Shown: piece after piece, positions 21,041-31,962 of the stretch
Position numbering within the stretch: the stretch's first letter is position 1
How the letters are laid out: each line of letters begins with the position of its first letter
From: Caenorhabditis remanei
Lineage: Eukaryota; Nematoda; Chromadorea; Rhabditida; Rhabditidae
Reading direction: 5' to 3'
Length of the DNA: 64,000 bases
NCBI RefSeq assembly: GCF_010183535.1
Contig: NC_071332.1
Location: 21,514,001 to 21,578,000 of the forward strand
The notes under the pieces: model-generated
The model's database searches: none
What the model saw: only the letters and a program-made list of their open reading frames with translations
Told to the model about the DNA's origin: nothing
Position numbers and translations under genes: made by a program

Positions 21041-23530
21041 AGGTTTACTGGCTTCCGGAGGAAATTTCGATGAAAATCGATTTTTCCGTCGGCCCAGCGA
21101 ATCAGTCGGTTTCGCTCAAAATTTGCCCAAAAAATCGATTTTTTCGATTGAATTTGTACGATTTCACGTGTTTCTCCTTGAGAATTTAGTGTTTTAGGCG
21201 AAATTTTATTTCGCAAGTCTCAAATTCGGGTATTTCTCAACGATTTATCGCGGAAATTATGCTTTATTTTTTAAATTTCGCGCGCCTTTGGCGTCGTCCT
21301 TTAAAATTTATAGCAAGCGCGCTCTAGTGAGACGCGGGGTTTAGGCCTCGTTTTCATTAATTTGCGAATTTCCTCGCGATTTCTCGTCACTTTTTTTGGG
21401 ATTTCCGTCGGTTTTTCGCGATTTTTTCGCGATAAAGCGACCGAATACCCCGAAAATAGTGCCAGAGTCTTTGAAAACCCCGATTTATCGGCGTTTTCGC
21501 GAGGAATTCGGCAGAAATTCCCGAGAAATCGGCGCTGGCCTAAATTATTTCCTTTTCTTCGGAAAAGTTGAGATTTTTTGGCCCAGAGCTGCATTGCTCG
21601 CACAGTTTCTGCCACCTCGGCTCGCATTCTCCACTTCTCGTCTTCATTTTGGCTCCCTCGTGCACATTTCGTCGATTTTCGCTGGAACTTGGACTCGATT
21701 CGCTCGGAGACCCCTCGGATCGACCGTTTGCGCGATGTTGTCGGGCGTCGCAGCTCGTTAGCTGTCGTCAGGTACCCGTTTCCACTGGTTTTCGCCAGAT
21801 TTAGCCTTCGCTCGGCATTTCGAAATATTGCGAAATATTTCGAAAATCCCGAGAGAAGCGAATCAAAGCGAAAACTAATCGGAAACACTCGGTGTCCTGT
21901 TGTATGGCTATCACGTGTCGCGTTCGCTTCGGGAGCAGTCCGTTCTGGTCTAATTTCCCTCGATTTTCGCGAGAAAATCGATCGGAAAGTCCGAGGAAGG
22001 CTCCGAATGGGATTCTATTGCTATATTTGCTGTGGTTTTCAAGGATTGGATGCAATTTCCCTCGATTCTCCGCCGGATTCCGACGTCGCTCGCGATTTCG
22101 AAATGTTGCGAAACATTTCGAAAATCCCGAGAGGCATGGAAATCGACTGGGATTGATGAAATCGCCTCGTGGACGGTCAAATACGATGTCGAGAAGAAGG
22201 AATACAGTCGAATTTCCTCGTTTTGGCTCAAATCCCCTCGTTTTTCGTTGAAAAATATTTTTTCGGCTTAATACAGGGTTATTGCGGTTGGATTTGTTTT
22301 CGAGGGCTCCCTAGTGAGCGGGGTGTGTTAGTTGCCCTGGTTCTTGCTGTGTTTTAACACGGAATTTTCCGTTTGCGGAACAAAAGAGCTTCTGAGGCAC
22401 GCCAATCACTCGGAGACTTCCGAATTCAAATGCCCAATCTATCGGATATCTGTTGTTTGGATATTCGACGCCTCTTTGCGGATTCAACGTGTCGATTGGA
22501 GGAAATTTCGCAAGTTTATCGATTTATTCAATTCTTTTTGGATTCGCTCGGAATTTCGGGAAACCGAAAATCCCTCAGAGCTGCCGAAGAGACTGGAAAT
22601 CGGTATATACTTGAGAAGGATCCTCATATATTGACGCGAAGGATTCAAGACATTTTTTCGAAAATCGAGCATTAGAGAACTCCCGACAGTCACCTCGGTG
22701 ATTTGAGGCTGAGATTTCGAACCCTCGAGTTAAGAGAGAGTGTAAATAAAACTGGGGGTCCCTGGGTTTGTGTGTTGTGCGGATTGCGTTTATTCTTCTG
22801 CTGAATTGCTGAAACTGGCCTAGATGTTCGGATTTCGGACAGTTTTCAGTAGTTCTTGCCCTGTCGGGGGATCAGCAGCTATTGCTGCATACGATCTCCC
22901 TCGTGGGACGGATGTCTTTCCGAATCGGCACAATGTGCGGATCCTCGGGTCGGCTGATGTTTTGATTGCGTGGTTCTGGAATAGCAGAAGTATTCTGATG
23001 TTTCGAGAGCTACGAGGTCGAGGCAGAGCAGGCGAGCCCCTTCGTGTGAAGCTAAGGCTGTTCTAGCTCTTAGTTTTGAGACTTTAGGAGCTCGTTGAGA
23101 GCTGGCGTAAGCGGTGCCAGGCAAGAGACGGGGCGTACCTCCAGAGTGGATGATTCTGCTCCTCGCCTCAAGTGCTCCACCACACTGCGTCGGTTGAGTT
23201 CGTATAGCGTGTAGATGCGTCATTGTTCCCCCTAGCGAATACCTTCCACCTCGAGTGGTCATTTAAGTCGGCAAGGGAACCTCGACGTGTATACAAGCGC
23301 TATGTGGGCTTCATGATCTAAATGCGAGGGCATGTACAGTGCCCAAGTGTCGTCATCCCCTTGCTGTGATTGTGATTAGCGAGTAACGAAGAGTTTCATT
23401 AGACGGCAGAGTAACTTCTTTCGCCTTATTGTTTCTAGGGAGTTTCGGAAGAATTCTGCGAAAGCGGAAGTCTTCTGGGACAAACTAGTGACAATTCGGC
23501 AGTCGTTTGAAAGAAGGGAAGCTGACGTAC
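21041..23530 (+). other. Retrotransposon leader, part 1; no supported gene
   Basis: GC-richer than the flanks and full of CTCG/CCTCGG and TTTCGCGA phrases. Open frames exist on both strands (the longest is 21301-21888 on the minus strand, 195 codons), but none shows a domain, and overlapping frames of similar length in all directions suggest chance. Near-duplicate phrases such as 'GCGAAATATTTCGAAAATCC' recur at about 21829 and 22105. Confidence 0.5.
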
Positions 23531-23970
23531 TACAGTGCGTGCAATAAGGATAGGACCACCCCCCATTTTGGATGTTCCGAGAAAAGTAAAAATGATATGA
23601 AAAATCTGTGACTGCCATTCGATTCAGAATACAAAAAAAACCCCAGGAGCCAAATTTTCATGTCTCTAGCACTTTCCGTACTCATGTACCATCCAGAAGT
23701 CGCTTTTTCAGGCGTGCAATAAGGATAGGACCACCAGCCATTTTCGATGAAGTGGTGCCTTTTTTTCAATTTTTTTTCAACACAGTGCTCATATTTTAAT
23801 TTATTTCGTTGTTTTTTTAAAAGTTTTCACTTCAAGACCATTGGACTGTGTAGATTTACGGCACTTGCCGATATACGAGAATCATTTCTAAAGCTTCAGT
23901 TAACAATTCAATCATTTATTGACGAAAATGAGAGAAAACACAAAAGAAAACAGAAAAACGTAAGCGAAAT

Positions 23971-24129
23971 TTAATAACTTGTTTCCCCACCATTGTTCTG
24001 GATAACTTCGAACAGGCGGTTGGGCATACTGGCGACGAGAGCCCTCAATTCAGCAGCAGTGATTGCATTCCACTCGGTCTCAACGGCGTCTTTGAGCTCT
24101 TGGATCGTATTGAATTGCCTTCCGTGCTT
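23971..24129 (-). pseudogene. Duplicated 3' end of Tc1-like transposase (antisense copy)
   Basis: This is the mirror of the C-terminal coding end at 24555-24713, including the I-Q-E-L-K-D-A-V-E-T-E-W and M-P-N-R-L-F-E-V-I motifs before the stop. It cannot encode a working transposase alone. Confidence 0.85.
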
Positions 24130-24713
24130 AAAAACATTTTCCAGGTTCTCTTCTCGGACGAGAAAAAATGGAATCTTGACGGCCCGGACGGCAACAGGCA
24201 TTATTGGAGAGATCTCCGTAAAGATCCACAGCTCTTCTCAATACGGAACTTTGGTGGCGTATCGCTGATGGTCTGGGGAGGCTTCTGCAACGGAATGAAG
24301 ATGAAACTTCAATTCATCACAACTCGAAAACGTCTGTTTCCTACCAGAGCATCCTCCAGAAGGCCATCGTTCCATTTTTCCGAAACAAACGCCGAACCCA
24401 TGTTTTCCAGCAGGACAACGCGTCGATCCACAAGAGCATCTCCACACAGAATTGGCTGAAGGCGCAAAAAATCACGGATCTCGAGTGGCCAGCAGTCAGC
24501 CCAGACCTCAATCTAATCGAAAACTTATGGGGACTGCTGGTTCGACGCGTTTACAAGCACGGAAGGCAATTCAATACGATCCAAGAGCTCAAAGACGCCG
24601 TTGAGACCGAGTGGAATGCAATCACTGCTGCTGAATTGAGGGCTCTCGTCGCCAGTATGCCCAACCGCCTGTTCGAAGTTATCCAGAACAATGGTGGGGA
24701 AACAAGTTATTAA
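24130..24713 (+). pseudogene. Tc1/mariner transposase, catalytic part only, frameshifted
   Basis: The readable parts include F-S-D-E-K-K-W-N (first catalytic Asp), Q-Q-D-N-A-S-I-H (second Asp) and S-P-D-L-N-L-I-E-N-L-W-G (the Glu of the DDE triad), ending N-G-G-E-T-S-Y before the stop at 24711-24713. The N-terminal helix-turn-helix DNA-binding half is absent, replaced by the inverted arm. A frame change is needed near 24330 between the first Asp region and the rest. Non-functional. Sits in the leader of the LTR element. Confidence 0.85.
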
Positions 24714-25152
24714 ATTTCGCTTACGTTTTTCTGTTTTCTTTTGTGTTTTCTCTCATTTTCGTCAATAAATGATTGAATTGTTAACTGAAGCTTTAGAAAT
24801 GATTCTCGTATATCGGCAAGTGCCGTAAATCTACACAGTCCAATGGTCTTGAAGTGAAAACTTTTAAAAAAACAACGAAATAAATTAAAATATGAGCACT
24901 GTGTTGAAAAAAAATTGAAAAAAAGGCACCACTTCATCGAAAATGGCTGGTGGTCCTATCCTTATTGCACGCCTGAAAAAGCGACTTCTGGATGGTACAT
25001 GAGTACGGAAAGTGCTAGAGACATGAAAATTTGGCTCCTGGGGTTTTTTTGTATTCTGAATCGAATGGCAGTCACAGATTTTTCATATCATTTTTACTTT
25101 TCTCGGAACATCCAAAATGGGGGGTGGTCCTATCCTTATTGCACGCACTGTA

Positions 25153-28100
25153 TGCTAAGGACCAGCCGAAGGCTCAGGATTTCATAAGTCGTAGTAGATA
25201 GCGTAGCAGTACGTTCGGTTGAGTCTGTGATTGCTTACGTTCGAGATTGAGGAGGAATTAGCGACATTTCTGCCTCGAACTCGAATATAAAAGTGATCCT
25301 AGAAGAACCCGATGGTGATAACGCGAGCCTCGGTCATCTGATCTCGCTCGATTTATTTCGAGTCTTTCGGATTCTCGTCACCTCGCCGATTTGCCTCGCT
25401 TGTTCTTTTAGTGACTCTTCTGAGTGGACCCTTCGCTTTCAGAATCACTCAAAAGGATTTGGTAGAATCAGTCGTTTGATTGAGGTTCTCTCCAATCCGT
25501 GACGAGTATCCTGGTAAGGGTTCGGCTGATGCCTAAATTCGAAAACGCGTGATTTAGGTCACGTGGTTAGTAGAGTGGAAGCGATCGAGCAGTCGAAACC
25601 TTCTGTTACTCGAACGGCAAAGGATTGCTCCAAATCTTGGGAAAGGCGAATCGCTACTATCGCAGAATACTGAGTAATTTTGCACTTGTCTTCCTAGCAG
25701 AAGACTTAGTTGAGAAGCTGAAGAATATTCATATATCTTTTATATGATCATTTGGATGCATCTTGGCGACCGACATATTCAGTAGCGTGAAAACGTGTGC
25801 TGAAATAGTCACACCGGTTAATCCATGGCTTCTGTGGCACTCCGGAGTGAGCAAACCGCCAGGTTTCCTCTCTTCGCGAGGATTCCGGGAGACCCAGGAA
25901 TAGTCGGCTGTGTTGGTTTGTGAAGTTATCTTTCATATACCAGTTTGATGTAATATCTGAGGAGGATACTCCCTATGGAGCATCCTCTGGCCCCCCGGAG
26001 CGTAATTATTTACGACCTGGTAAGGGTTTCTAGTGTCGAGTCTGGTTGACGAGGAGTTGTGTCATTTGGGATCAGGTTATTCCGCGATCGAAGATATCCC
26101 TCGGGTTTCCGAGAGAGACACTTCGGATCGGGGAAGGACTCGAACCCTCTGGCCCCCCGGAGCATGAGTTCTTGAATTCATTGCTCCAGGAGGCATTTGG
26201 TACAAACCTCTGAACAGATTTGGTGCTATCAGATTATACAACCGGACTAGTAGATGGAGTACGGGCGAAGAATTTCGGTTCGAAACCCCAGATAATTGAT
26301 CAAATATAACATGGAACTCTGAGTATCTTGCAAAAGATGCCAGCATTCGAGTTGTTCATAGAGCGATACAGGTTTACGGTCCTTTTCGAAATGAACGTAT
26401 ACAGGTATCTTTCGACGTACAGCGGGATTCTTGAAGCACGGTTTCTGTATTGAAACTGAGCTTACCCTAGGGTATCTGGTATATTCTGACCAGACTACGA
26501 GCTAGTCTTCTCGTCACGTCGCGTGGCTTTTGAACTCTTTATAGAGTCAATAGTGATTGAGAATTCCCCCTCGGAGTCTGAAGATTACTCGTAATCGTCG
26601 TCAAGAATATTACCGATCCTGAATCCTACTTGAAACCGCGTGCATCTGGAATAGAGAAAGAGCATAAACTAGCGGTGTATTTGTTTGAGGTTTAGGCAGA
26701 TATGAGCGATTTGTCGGAGTTATGCTAAGAGGACAGTCGGTTGACCGAAGCTATGATCTACTACGATTTTGTAGGAGCTCAGACCTCGGTCTAAATTCGG
26801 TGTGATTTATTCTACTCCACCCTCGGGTCGATCTAGATGAATTACTCGGAATTCCGTTTGAAAACACCTATCATTCGCCTCTATCGAAAGATCGATTGAG
26901 CAGTTTGAGAAAGTTCGTTCCTCGTGTGTAGACGAGAGTCGTTGATTCGTCAATGATTCGTAATCTACCTTCACAGGTATTAACTTATGTCATATATCTC
27001 GTATCTCTCAGTGACCATAAGTAGTCGTTTGTGGGCTATGATTCTTCTCTGTCAGTCGAGTCTTTGTTTTGTTGTAGTATCTCGGTGAGGGGAATCTAGG
27101 TGTGTCTTGGAGTTTCGTCAGCGGATCGTTAGATTAACGGGCCGGCCGCCTGGCAAGCGGAGGGCCTTATTAGGCTAGCGATACCTCGTTACTCCAGGAG
27201 GCACATGGGATTTCACTCCGCGAGCTCTATTATAGCCGATGAGTCTGACAGTCGTTTAAGAGAAGATCTAGTTTCAGCTTATGGATACACTAGACTAAGA
27301 ACAGATTACATCGCGGAATCCGTTATGATTTCAAAGCCTCTTGTTACGCTTTTGTAGCAGTGATTTCGATCGCTGTGAAAGTAGCGAAAAAATTAAAAAC
27401 GTTTGATACCGTTGTATTCAAACAATCAAAAATCTGGTAAAAAGCAGAGCTCCAACGTTTCAGCCCGTGGTGCCTGTTTCCGTACCGATGCACCTTTATT
27501 GCTCGAAAATTCCCGCGTTTCCGACGATTGTTGTAAAAGCAAGAACAAAAGCAACGGAAAGAAAAAGCGGAGAGTTGCTCAAAACCAGAAGCCTCTAGTT
27601 TCTTCGGCAGTTGAGTCGGCAACAGGGCACCCAGAATTCTCGAATGCTGGACGCACTGTCCCCGGAGCAACTTCTCCGTCGGAGAAATTTGGTCGTCGAC
27701 CGTCTCAGCCTTAACTGGTGTTTCTGTTGAAGCTTTCCGTATGTGGAATCTCTCGTTTTCCCGAAGCAGAGCTATTTTCTGTCCTCTACTTGGAGAGACA
27801 GATAATGACTTTCTTCGTGGCCTGCAGATCGATCCTCGAGTCATGTCTAGAGACCGCGCCTATAATGGTCCGTCCTCTCGAAATGATCCTCGGGAGCGAT
27901 ATGTTAGCCCACGTATTGGGAATCTCGAGTAGAGTCCTCTTTCGTGGAATGTTTGCCATTTGGTCCAACCATCTTTCCGGCTCCTCAAGTGCTCCAGTTC
28001 CCATCTCGGATTGACACCAAAGCAAGTTCTCGCTTTCTCACCGGGAAAGTTCTCACTCGTATTTACCCCTCGGATGTTCCAACCATCAATGGCATCACCG

Positions 28101-29296
28101 ACCTCACACCACCTCGTCTCAATCAAAATTCGGCCACTTCAAGTCAACTCCAGTAATTATAAAGCTGTCCAAGATCACTTCACGTCCTCTTCCACGTTTT
28201 ACTTACTCTCGCCTCGGCCCGGATATGAATCGGCATTCGGAATTAGTGGCAGTATTTCCAGTCATGTCAAACAACAAGGTGCAAAAGAGCTTCGGAAACC
28301 CTCTTCGCGGAACAACGAGTCAAGAATACGAAGGAGAAACTCCCCGGCTGATGACAGAAGAAATATTCTTCTGGAGTCTTGTAATGATACCTCAATCCCT
28401 CGAGCGGAACTAAGGAGAACTCAGGAAAAGGGCAAGATGATGGTTTCTCGATGCCTCGGAATTCATTGTTTCAATGACACCGAGTTCATCCGGAAGCCAA
28501 ATGGTAGAAGAATCTCGCGTTTCCTCGGAACTTCAATGGACAACCCAGTTTTGAGTTAAGGTCAGTGATCGAAGAATAATGACGGAGAAAACTGTCGGAG
28601 AGATTTTATTGGCTTGTGAGAGACCTCGGAGACGTGGCCAAATAGAAGTTGAAGGATTATCGAGCGTCGCTTGAAACCTTTCAAGTCTGTGACCTATGGG
28701 GACTCCCTAGAGTTGTATGGCTCGTTGGAAGAGTCGGATTTCGGTGAATCTAATACAGATACTCCGCCATCTAACTCGGACGACGACGAAGATGATTCGG
28801 ATGATGACACCCTCATGGGATTCAAGCTCGCCCCAGCTTCGCTGAAGGTGCCCTGATTCTCGGTCGGTGAAAACAACTGAATACCTCGGTCACCTTCCCT
28901 CGATACCTCGATCCTCTCAAATTCTTTTCTTCCATTGCTCTAAGTGCCTCCCACGACAACTCAAAGGGTAGTGCTGGCCAATTCGCCGGGCTTTCCTACT
29001 TCTATAGTAGAAGTAAAACGCCATACTCAATGATTCTTCGGAATCTGCGAGGCTAAAAGGAATTTCATCCTTCTCTATGACCTCGAGTCTGAGAAAAATG
29101 ATAACTTGAATGTTAGTCACAGAAGAGAGTGCTTCAGATATACTTGAACACATGATTCGGTGCATTGGGTAGAAGTTAGCAGGCAGCTAACATTGTATTC
29201 CGATTTGGATTCGTCCAGCGTCTACGGGCATGTGGTGTCTAGAGCATATGCTTTTGTTGCATTCTAACCCACGATCGGTTTTACAGACGATTGACA
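25153..29296 (+). other. Retrotransposon leader, part 2; no supported gene
   Basis: Continues the CTCGG-rich composition. Frames between 27400 and 28850 are more open than elsewhere, including 27960-28559 (199 codons, +) and an acidic tail at 28671-28856 with S-N-S-D-D-D-E-D-D-S-D-D-D. These lie in different frames and carry no recognised domain, so at best this is a decayed coding region. The phrase CTCTGGCCCCCCGGAGC occurs at about 25986 and 26147. Confidence 0.4.
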
Positions 29297-29302
29297 CCGG
29301 AT
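29297..29302. other. Target site duplication CCGGAT (left)
   Basis: CCGGAT immediately precedes the palindrome and recurs at 48087-48092 immediately after it. A 6-bp duplication is the Polinton/Maverick standard. Confidence 0.95.
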
Positions 29303-29897
29303 AGAGAAGTGGGGATGGGTCTTTAGGACACACAGGGGGTGGCATACCATGGGGCTTTTAACACAACCACCGGGATGACGTCACCAAAACCACTTTACGG
29401 TGCAATAATTGAATTTTTCATATTATTTTCTTTGTTGTTGTTGTATTTTTACTTAATGTTAGCGAAACTTATTCAATTATTATTCTTTAAACTTTATTTT
29501 CAACTTTAAATTAATTTATTTTTTAAACTTATTCAATTATTTATATTACTAATTTATTTTATCGATTTATTATTTTATTTTCCGACAATTAATTTGTTTG
29601 CTGTTTTAATGAATTGTATTTGTTTTAATTTGTTTCATTGTTATTTTTAATTTGGAATTATTTCAAATAACCAGATATGTAAATTGTAGTTTTGTCTATT
29701 CTTCATGTGTCTGTGCTATATGAATTCACGTGAAACACTTTTCAATAGAGGCTTTGTTTTGTAAACAGTTTAATTTTAACCGATATTGTGATTAACGGAT
29801 GATACAAATTTTATTTGGTTTTGCTTGACATAACTATTTATATAACAATACGAGTAATGTAGAAATTCAAAAAGGTACAAACGAAGCATTATTTATC

Positions 29898-30117
29898 AGT
29901 AGATACCAGAAAGAACAGCTTTTTAGATTTAATATACCATTTCTCCTTGTTTTCAAGACATTTTGCGCATAATAGAAACGACAAAAGGGGCGGAGCTTGT
30001 GAAAACTAGTAGATACCAGAAAAAAGTAACGTATTAGGCTCAAAAAGACATTCTCCCTCATTTTCAAGACATTTTACGCATAATAGAAACGACAAAAGGG
30101 GCGGAGCTTGTGAAAAC
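29898..30117 (+). repeat. Two 110-bp direct repeats upstream of the small paralog gene
   Basis: The unit starting AGTAGATACCAGAAA at 29898 recurs at 30008 with few changes. Each contains 'CGACAAAAGGGGCGGAGCTTG'-like sequence. The second unit abuts a TATA box. They look like promoter-proximal elements. Confidence 0.8.
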
Positions 30118-30125
30118 TATAAATA
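30118..30125 (+). promoter_or_regulatory. TATA box for the small paralog gene
   Basis: TATAAATA lies about 100 bases before the ATG at 30226. The polymerase gene has a similar box at the same spacing. Confidence 0.55.
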
Positions 30126-30225
30126 ACACAAGTATTGAGAAGTGGACATCATTCTACGTTTCTATTTCACCCAAACACCATTGATTTTCACCTATTTGCT
30201 CTACCAAATCTCAAAACTGATTGCA

Positions 30226-30750
30226 ATGAGCACATCTGGAGAAAACAACGAATCATCTTCCGGAAATCAAGCAACAACATTGATTGAGTGGATGAAACAA
30301 CATTCTGTGGGAATTCTGCCTGAAGAGGTAAATACTATTTTCTAATTGAATACTTTCATTCTTTGTTTTTAGGAGCTAAAAAAAGAACCAGTCAACGTTC
30401 TAAGAAAAACTGTCGATGAAGCTCAGGGATCATTTCGTGGAACTGTCACAACCATCACATTATTCACCGAATTGTCGATGATCATCACAGCTCATCCATG
30501 TGGAGCTGAAGCGTTTGGAGAGTGCGTACACGATCTTATTATAATACACAATCCATTCACTGGTCCGAAAGTGTATCTCTCTGTTTCCATTGAATCGCCT
30601 GAAAGAAGACTACCCCTTGGTACATGTTTCGGAATCCTCGAGACAATCACAGGTGAAACCATTGCAAATTGCTTGGAAAATAGCGGACAAAATCTTGAAC
30701 TGAACACTCCAAATGTTACTATCAAATTGGCATATCTTAATTCTCCTTAA
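30226..30750 (+). CDS. Stand-alone paralog of the polymerase N-terminal domain, 159 aa (left arm)
   Basis: Model: 30226-30327 joined to 30373-30750, in phase, with a 45-bp intron. After a Ser/Asn-rich start, residues ~55-155 match the N-terminal ~170 residues of the adjacent polymerase. Shared patterns are T-x-T-L-x-x-x-L-S, A-x-x-F-x-x-x-(V/L)-x-x-L, (N/D)-P-F and a closing (T/D)-(V)-P-N-(V/I)-(T/S)-(I/V)-(K/R)-(L/I)-x-Y-L-N-(S/P)-P. It is therefore a duplication of that domain, freed from the polymerase. The domain family is not recognised. By analogy with protein-primed replicons it could be a terminal-protein or DNA-binding cofactor, but that is inference. Its TATA box and repeats suggest its own promoter. 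An identical copy lies in the other arm. Confidence 0.75.
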
Positions 30751-31377
30751 ACTGTTGTATTCACGATTCTCCTATAAAATAAATATTTTTAAACCAGTAT
30801 GCAACACGACACACTAAAAGGAATACTTTTCCTGGTGTTACAATGCCACCATGAATGTTATAACAACATTAGCCGTGTTCCCACAGAAGATTATTGTTGA
30901 AAATAATACAATAAAAACAAAACACACACACACACACTTAAAAAATAATAACTTTCTATATGATCAAAAACAACTCACACCTACAGTCGGACAATCTTTC
31001 AATAATTTCAATGTAACCAGGTTTTTGAAGAAAGAAATCTTCGTTCATTCGATTTTAATTGTATTCTATGAACAAAAACTTTGTTTGTAGTATGTTCTTT
31101 TGCCAGACGCACTTTTTCTGGAACAAACTGACAACTCCAACAAATTATGAGTGACATAACTGAATCTACCTATATATATATATTGAACATGTGTTGAAAC
31201 AATTTTAACAAGTGTTTTCCATTTCCAACAACAAACTGGTGGTTGAATAGAAATGTACGCCACGTGTAAAGCACAAACGCACTACATATTCCGTAAGCAG
31301 TTTTCGCTTTTTGGTTAGTAGTGTTGTCTCCCAAAAAGCAGACCAGCGTTCGAACCTCCTTTGTAATGGATTCTTTC

Positions 31378-31409
<32 letters not shown>

Positions 31410-31858
31410 GTTTTGTTTTTATACACCACCTACACTCAAATTTTTGAATGAACGCGTGAAAAAAAAGACTAGGCAAAAAGTGTGTTAAATGTGGAAACGA
31501 AATAGTTTTGAACATTTGAACAGAAAAGACGGTGATTGGTATGTAATCTTATATTTTCTGTATGTTTACAAGCCATGCAACATTTTTGAAATAAATGCAT
31601 GAAAATTGACTAAGGTTGCTAGACACCGAACGATACCGAAAAGAACCTGAGGAGACTATTTTTATTACAATTACGCAGAACACATAAAAAAGCACAGGAG
31701 AATAGAGACATGCAGTGTTAATGTATTGATGACTCATTGTCATTTCTAGTAAATAATGGAAAAAATGAGAATTTACGGTGCGACATGCATGTAACCGTGG
31801 AAGTGACCTTATTCTCCATTTTAACCAATATTCGTGATTTTTCCGACACTAAAAACAC
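30751..31858. other. Spacer between the paralog and polymerase genes (left arm)
   Basis: AT-rich, with AATAAA-type signals just after 30770, a (CA)n run near 30925, TA/T-run microsatellites at 31377-31412 and a tRNA-like fragment near 31311-31362. Short open frames here have no support. Confidence 0.5.
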
Positions 31859-31866
31859 TATATAAA
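31859..31866 (+). promoter_or_regulatory. TATA box for the polymerase gene (left arm)
   Basis: TATATAAA about 100 bases upstream of the polymerase ATG at 31963, the same distance as for the small paralog gene. Confidence 0.55.
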
Positions 31867-31962
31867 GCCCAGCTAAACGCGAATACCTCATTCATACCTG
31901 CTTTTTCCCCTTGTATAAGGAACATTTATTTTTCTTCTTAAATAGTTTCTGATATTTCTGTG

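Larger units (their letters stand above)
23533..25150. mobile_element. Tc1-like transposon rearranged into a foldback, 1618 bp
   Basis: It starts CAGTGCGTGCAATAAGG and ends with its reverse complement; TA flanks both sides (23531-23532, 25151-25152). The arms, about 597 bases each (23533-24129 and 24555-25150), are near-identical inverted copies differing by at least one base in a homopolymer. The phrase GTGCAATAAGGATAGGACCACC occurs twice in each arm. The left arm duplicates the transposase 3' end in antisense and replaces the N-terminal coding half. Confidence 0.9.

Noticed and set aside
20827..21189. 120-codon open frame starting in the 5' LTR
   Set aside because: The first 65 codons lie inside the LTR and recur in the 3' LTR; no domain, and its continuation differs between the two copies.
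21301..21888. 195-codon minus-strand open frame in the LTR leader
   Set aside because: It overlaps similarly long frames on the plus strand in TTTCGCGA-rich sequence, has no domain, and runs antisense to the element.
23747..24937. Mirror open frames in the Tc1-like arms
   Set aside because: They arise because the arms are inverted copies; the only homologous coding sequence is the transposase fragment.
27344..28559. Open frames of 98-199 codons in the LTR leader
   Set aside because: Several frames on both strands are equally open, with no recognised motif or consistent splice model.
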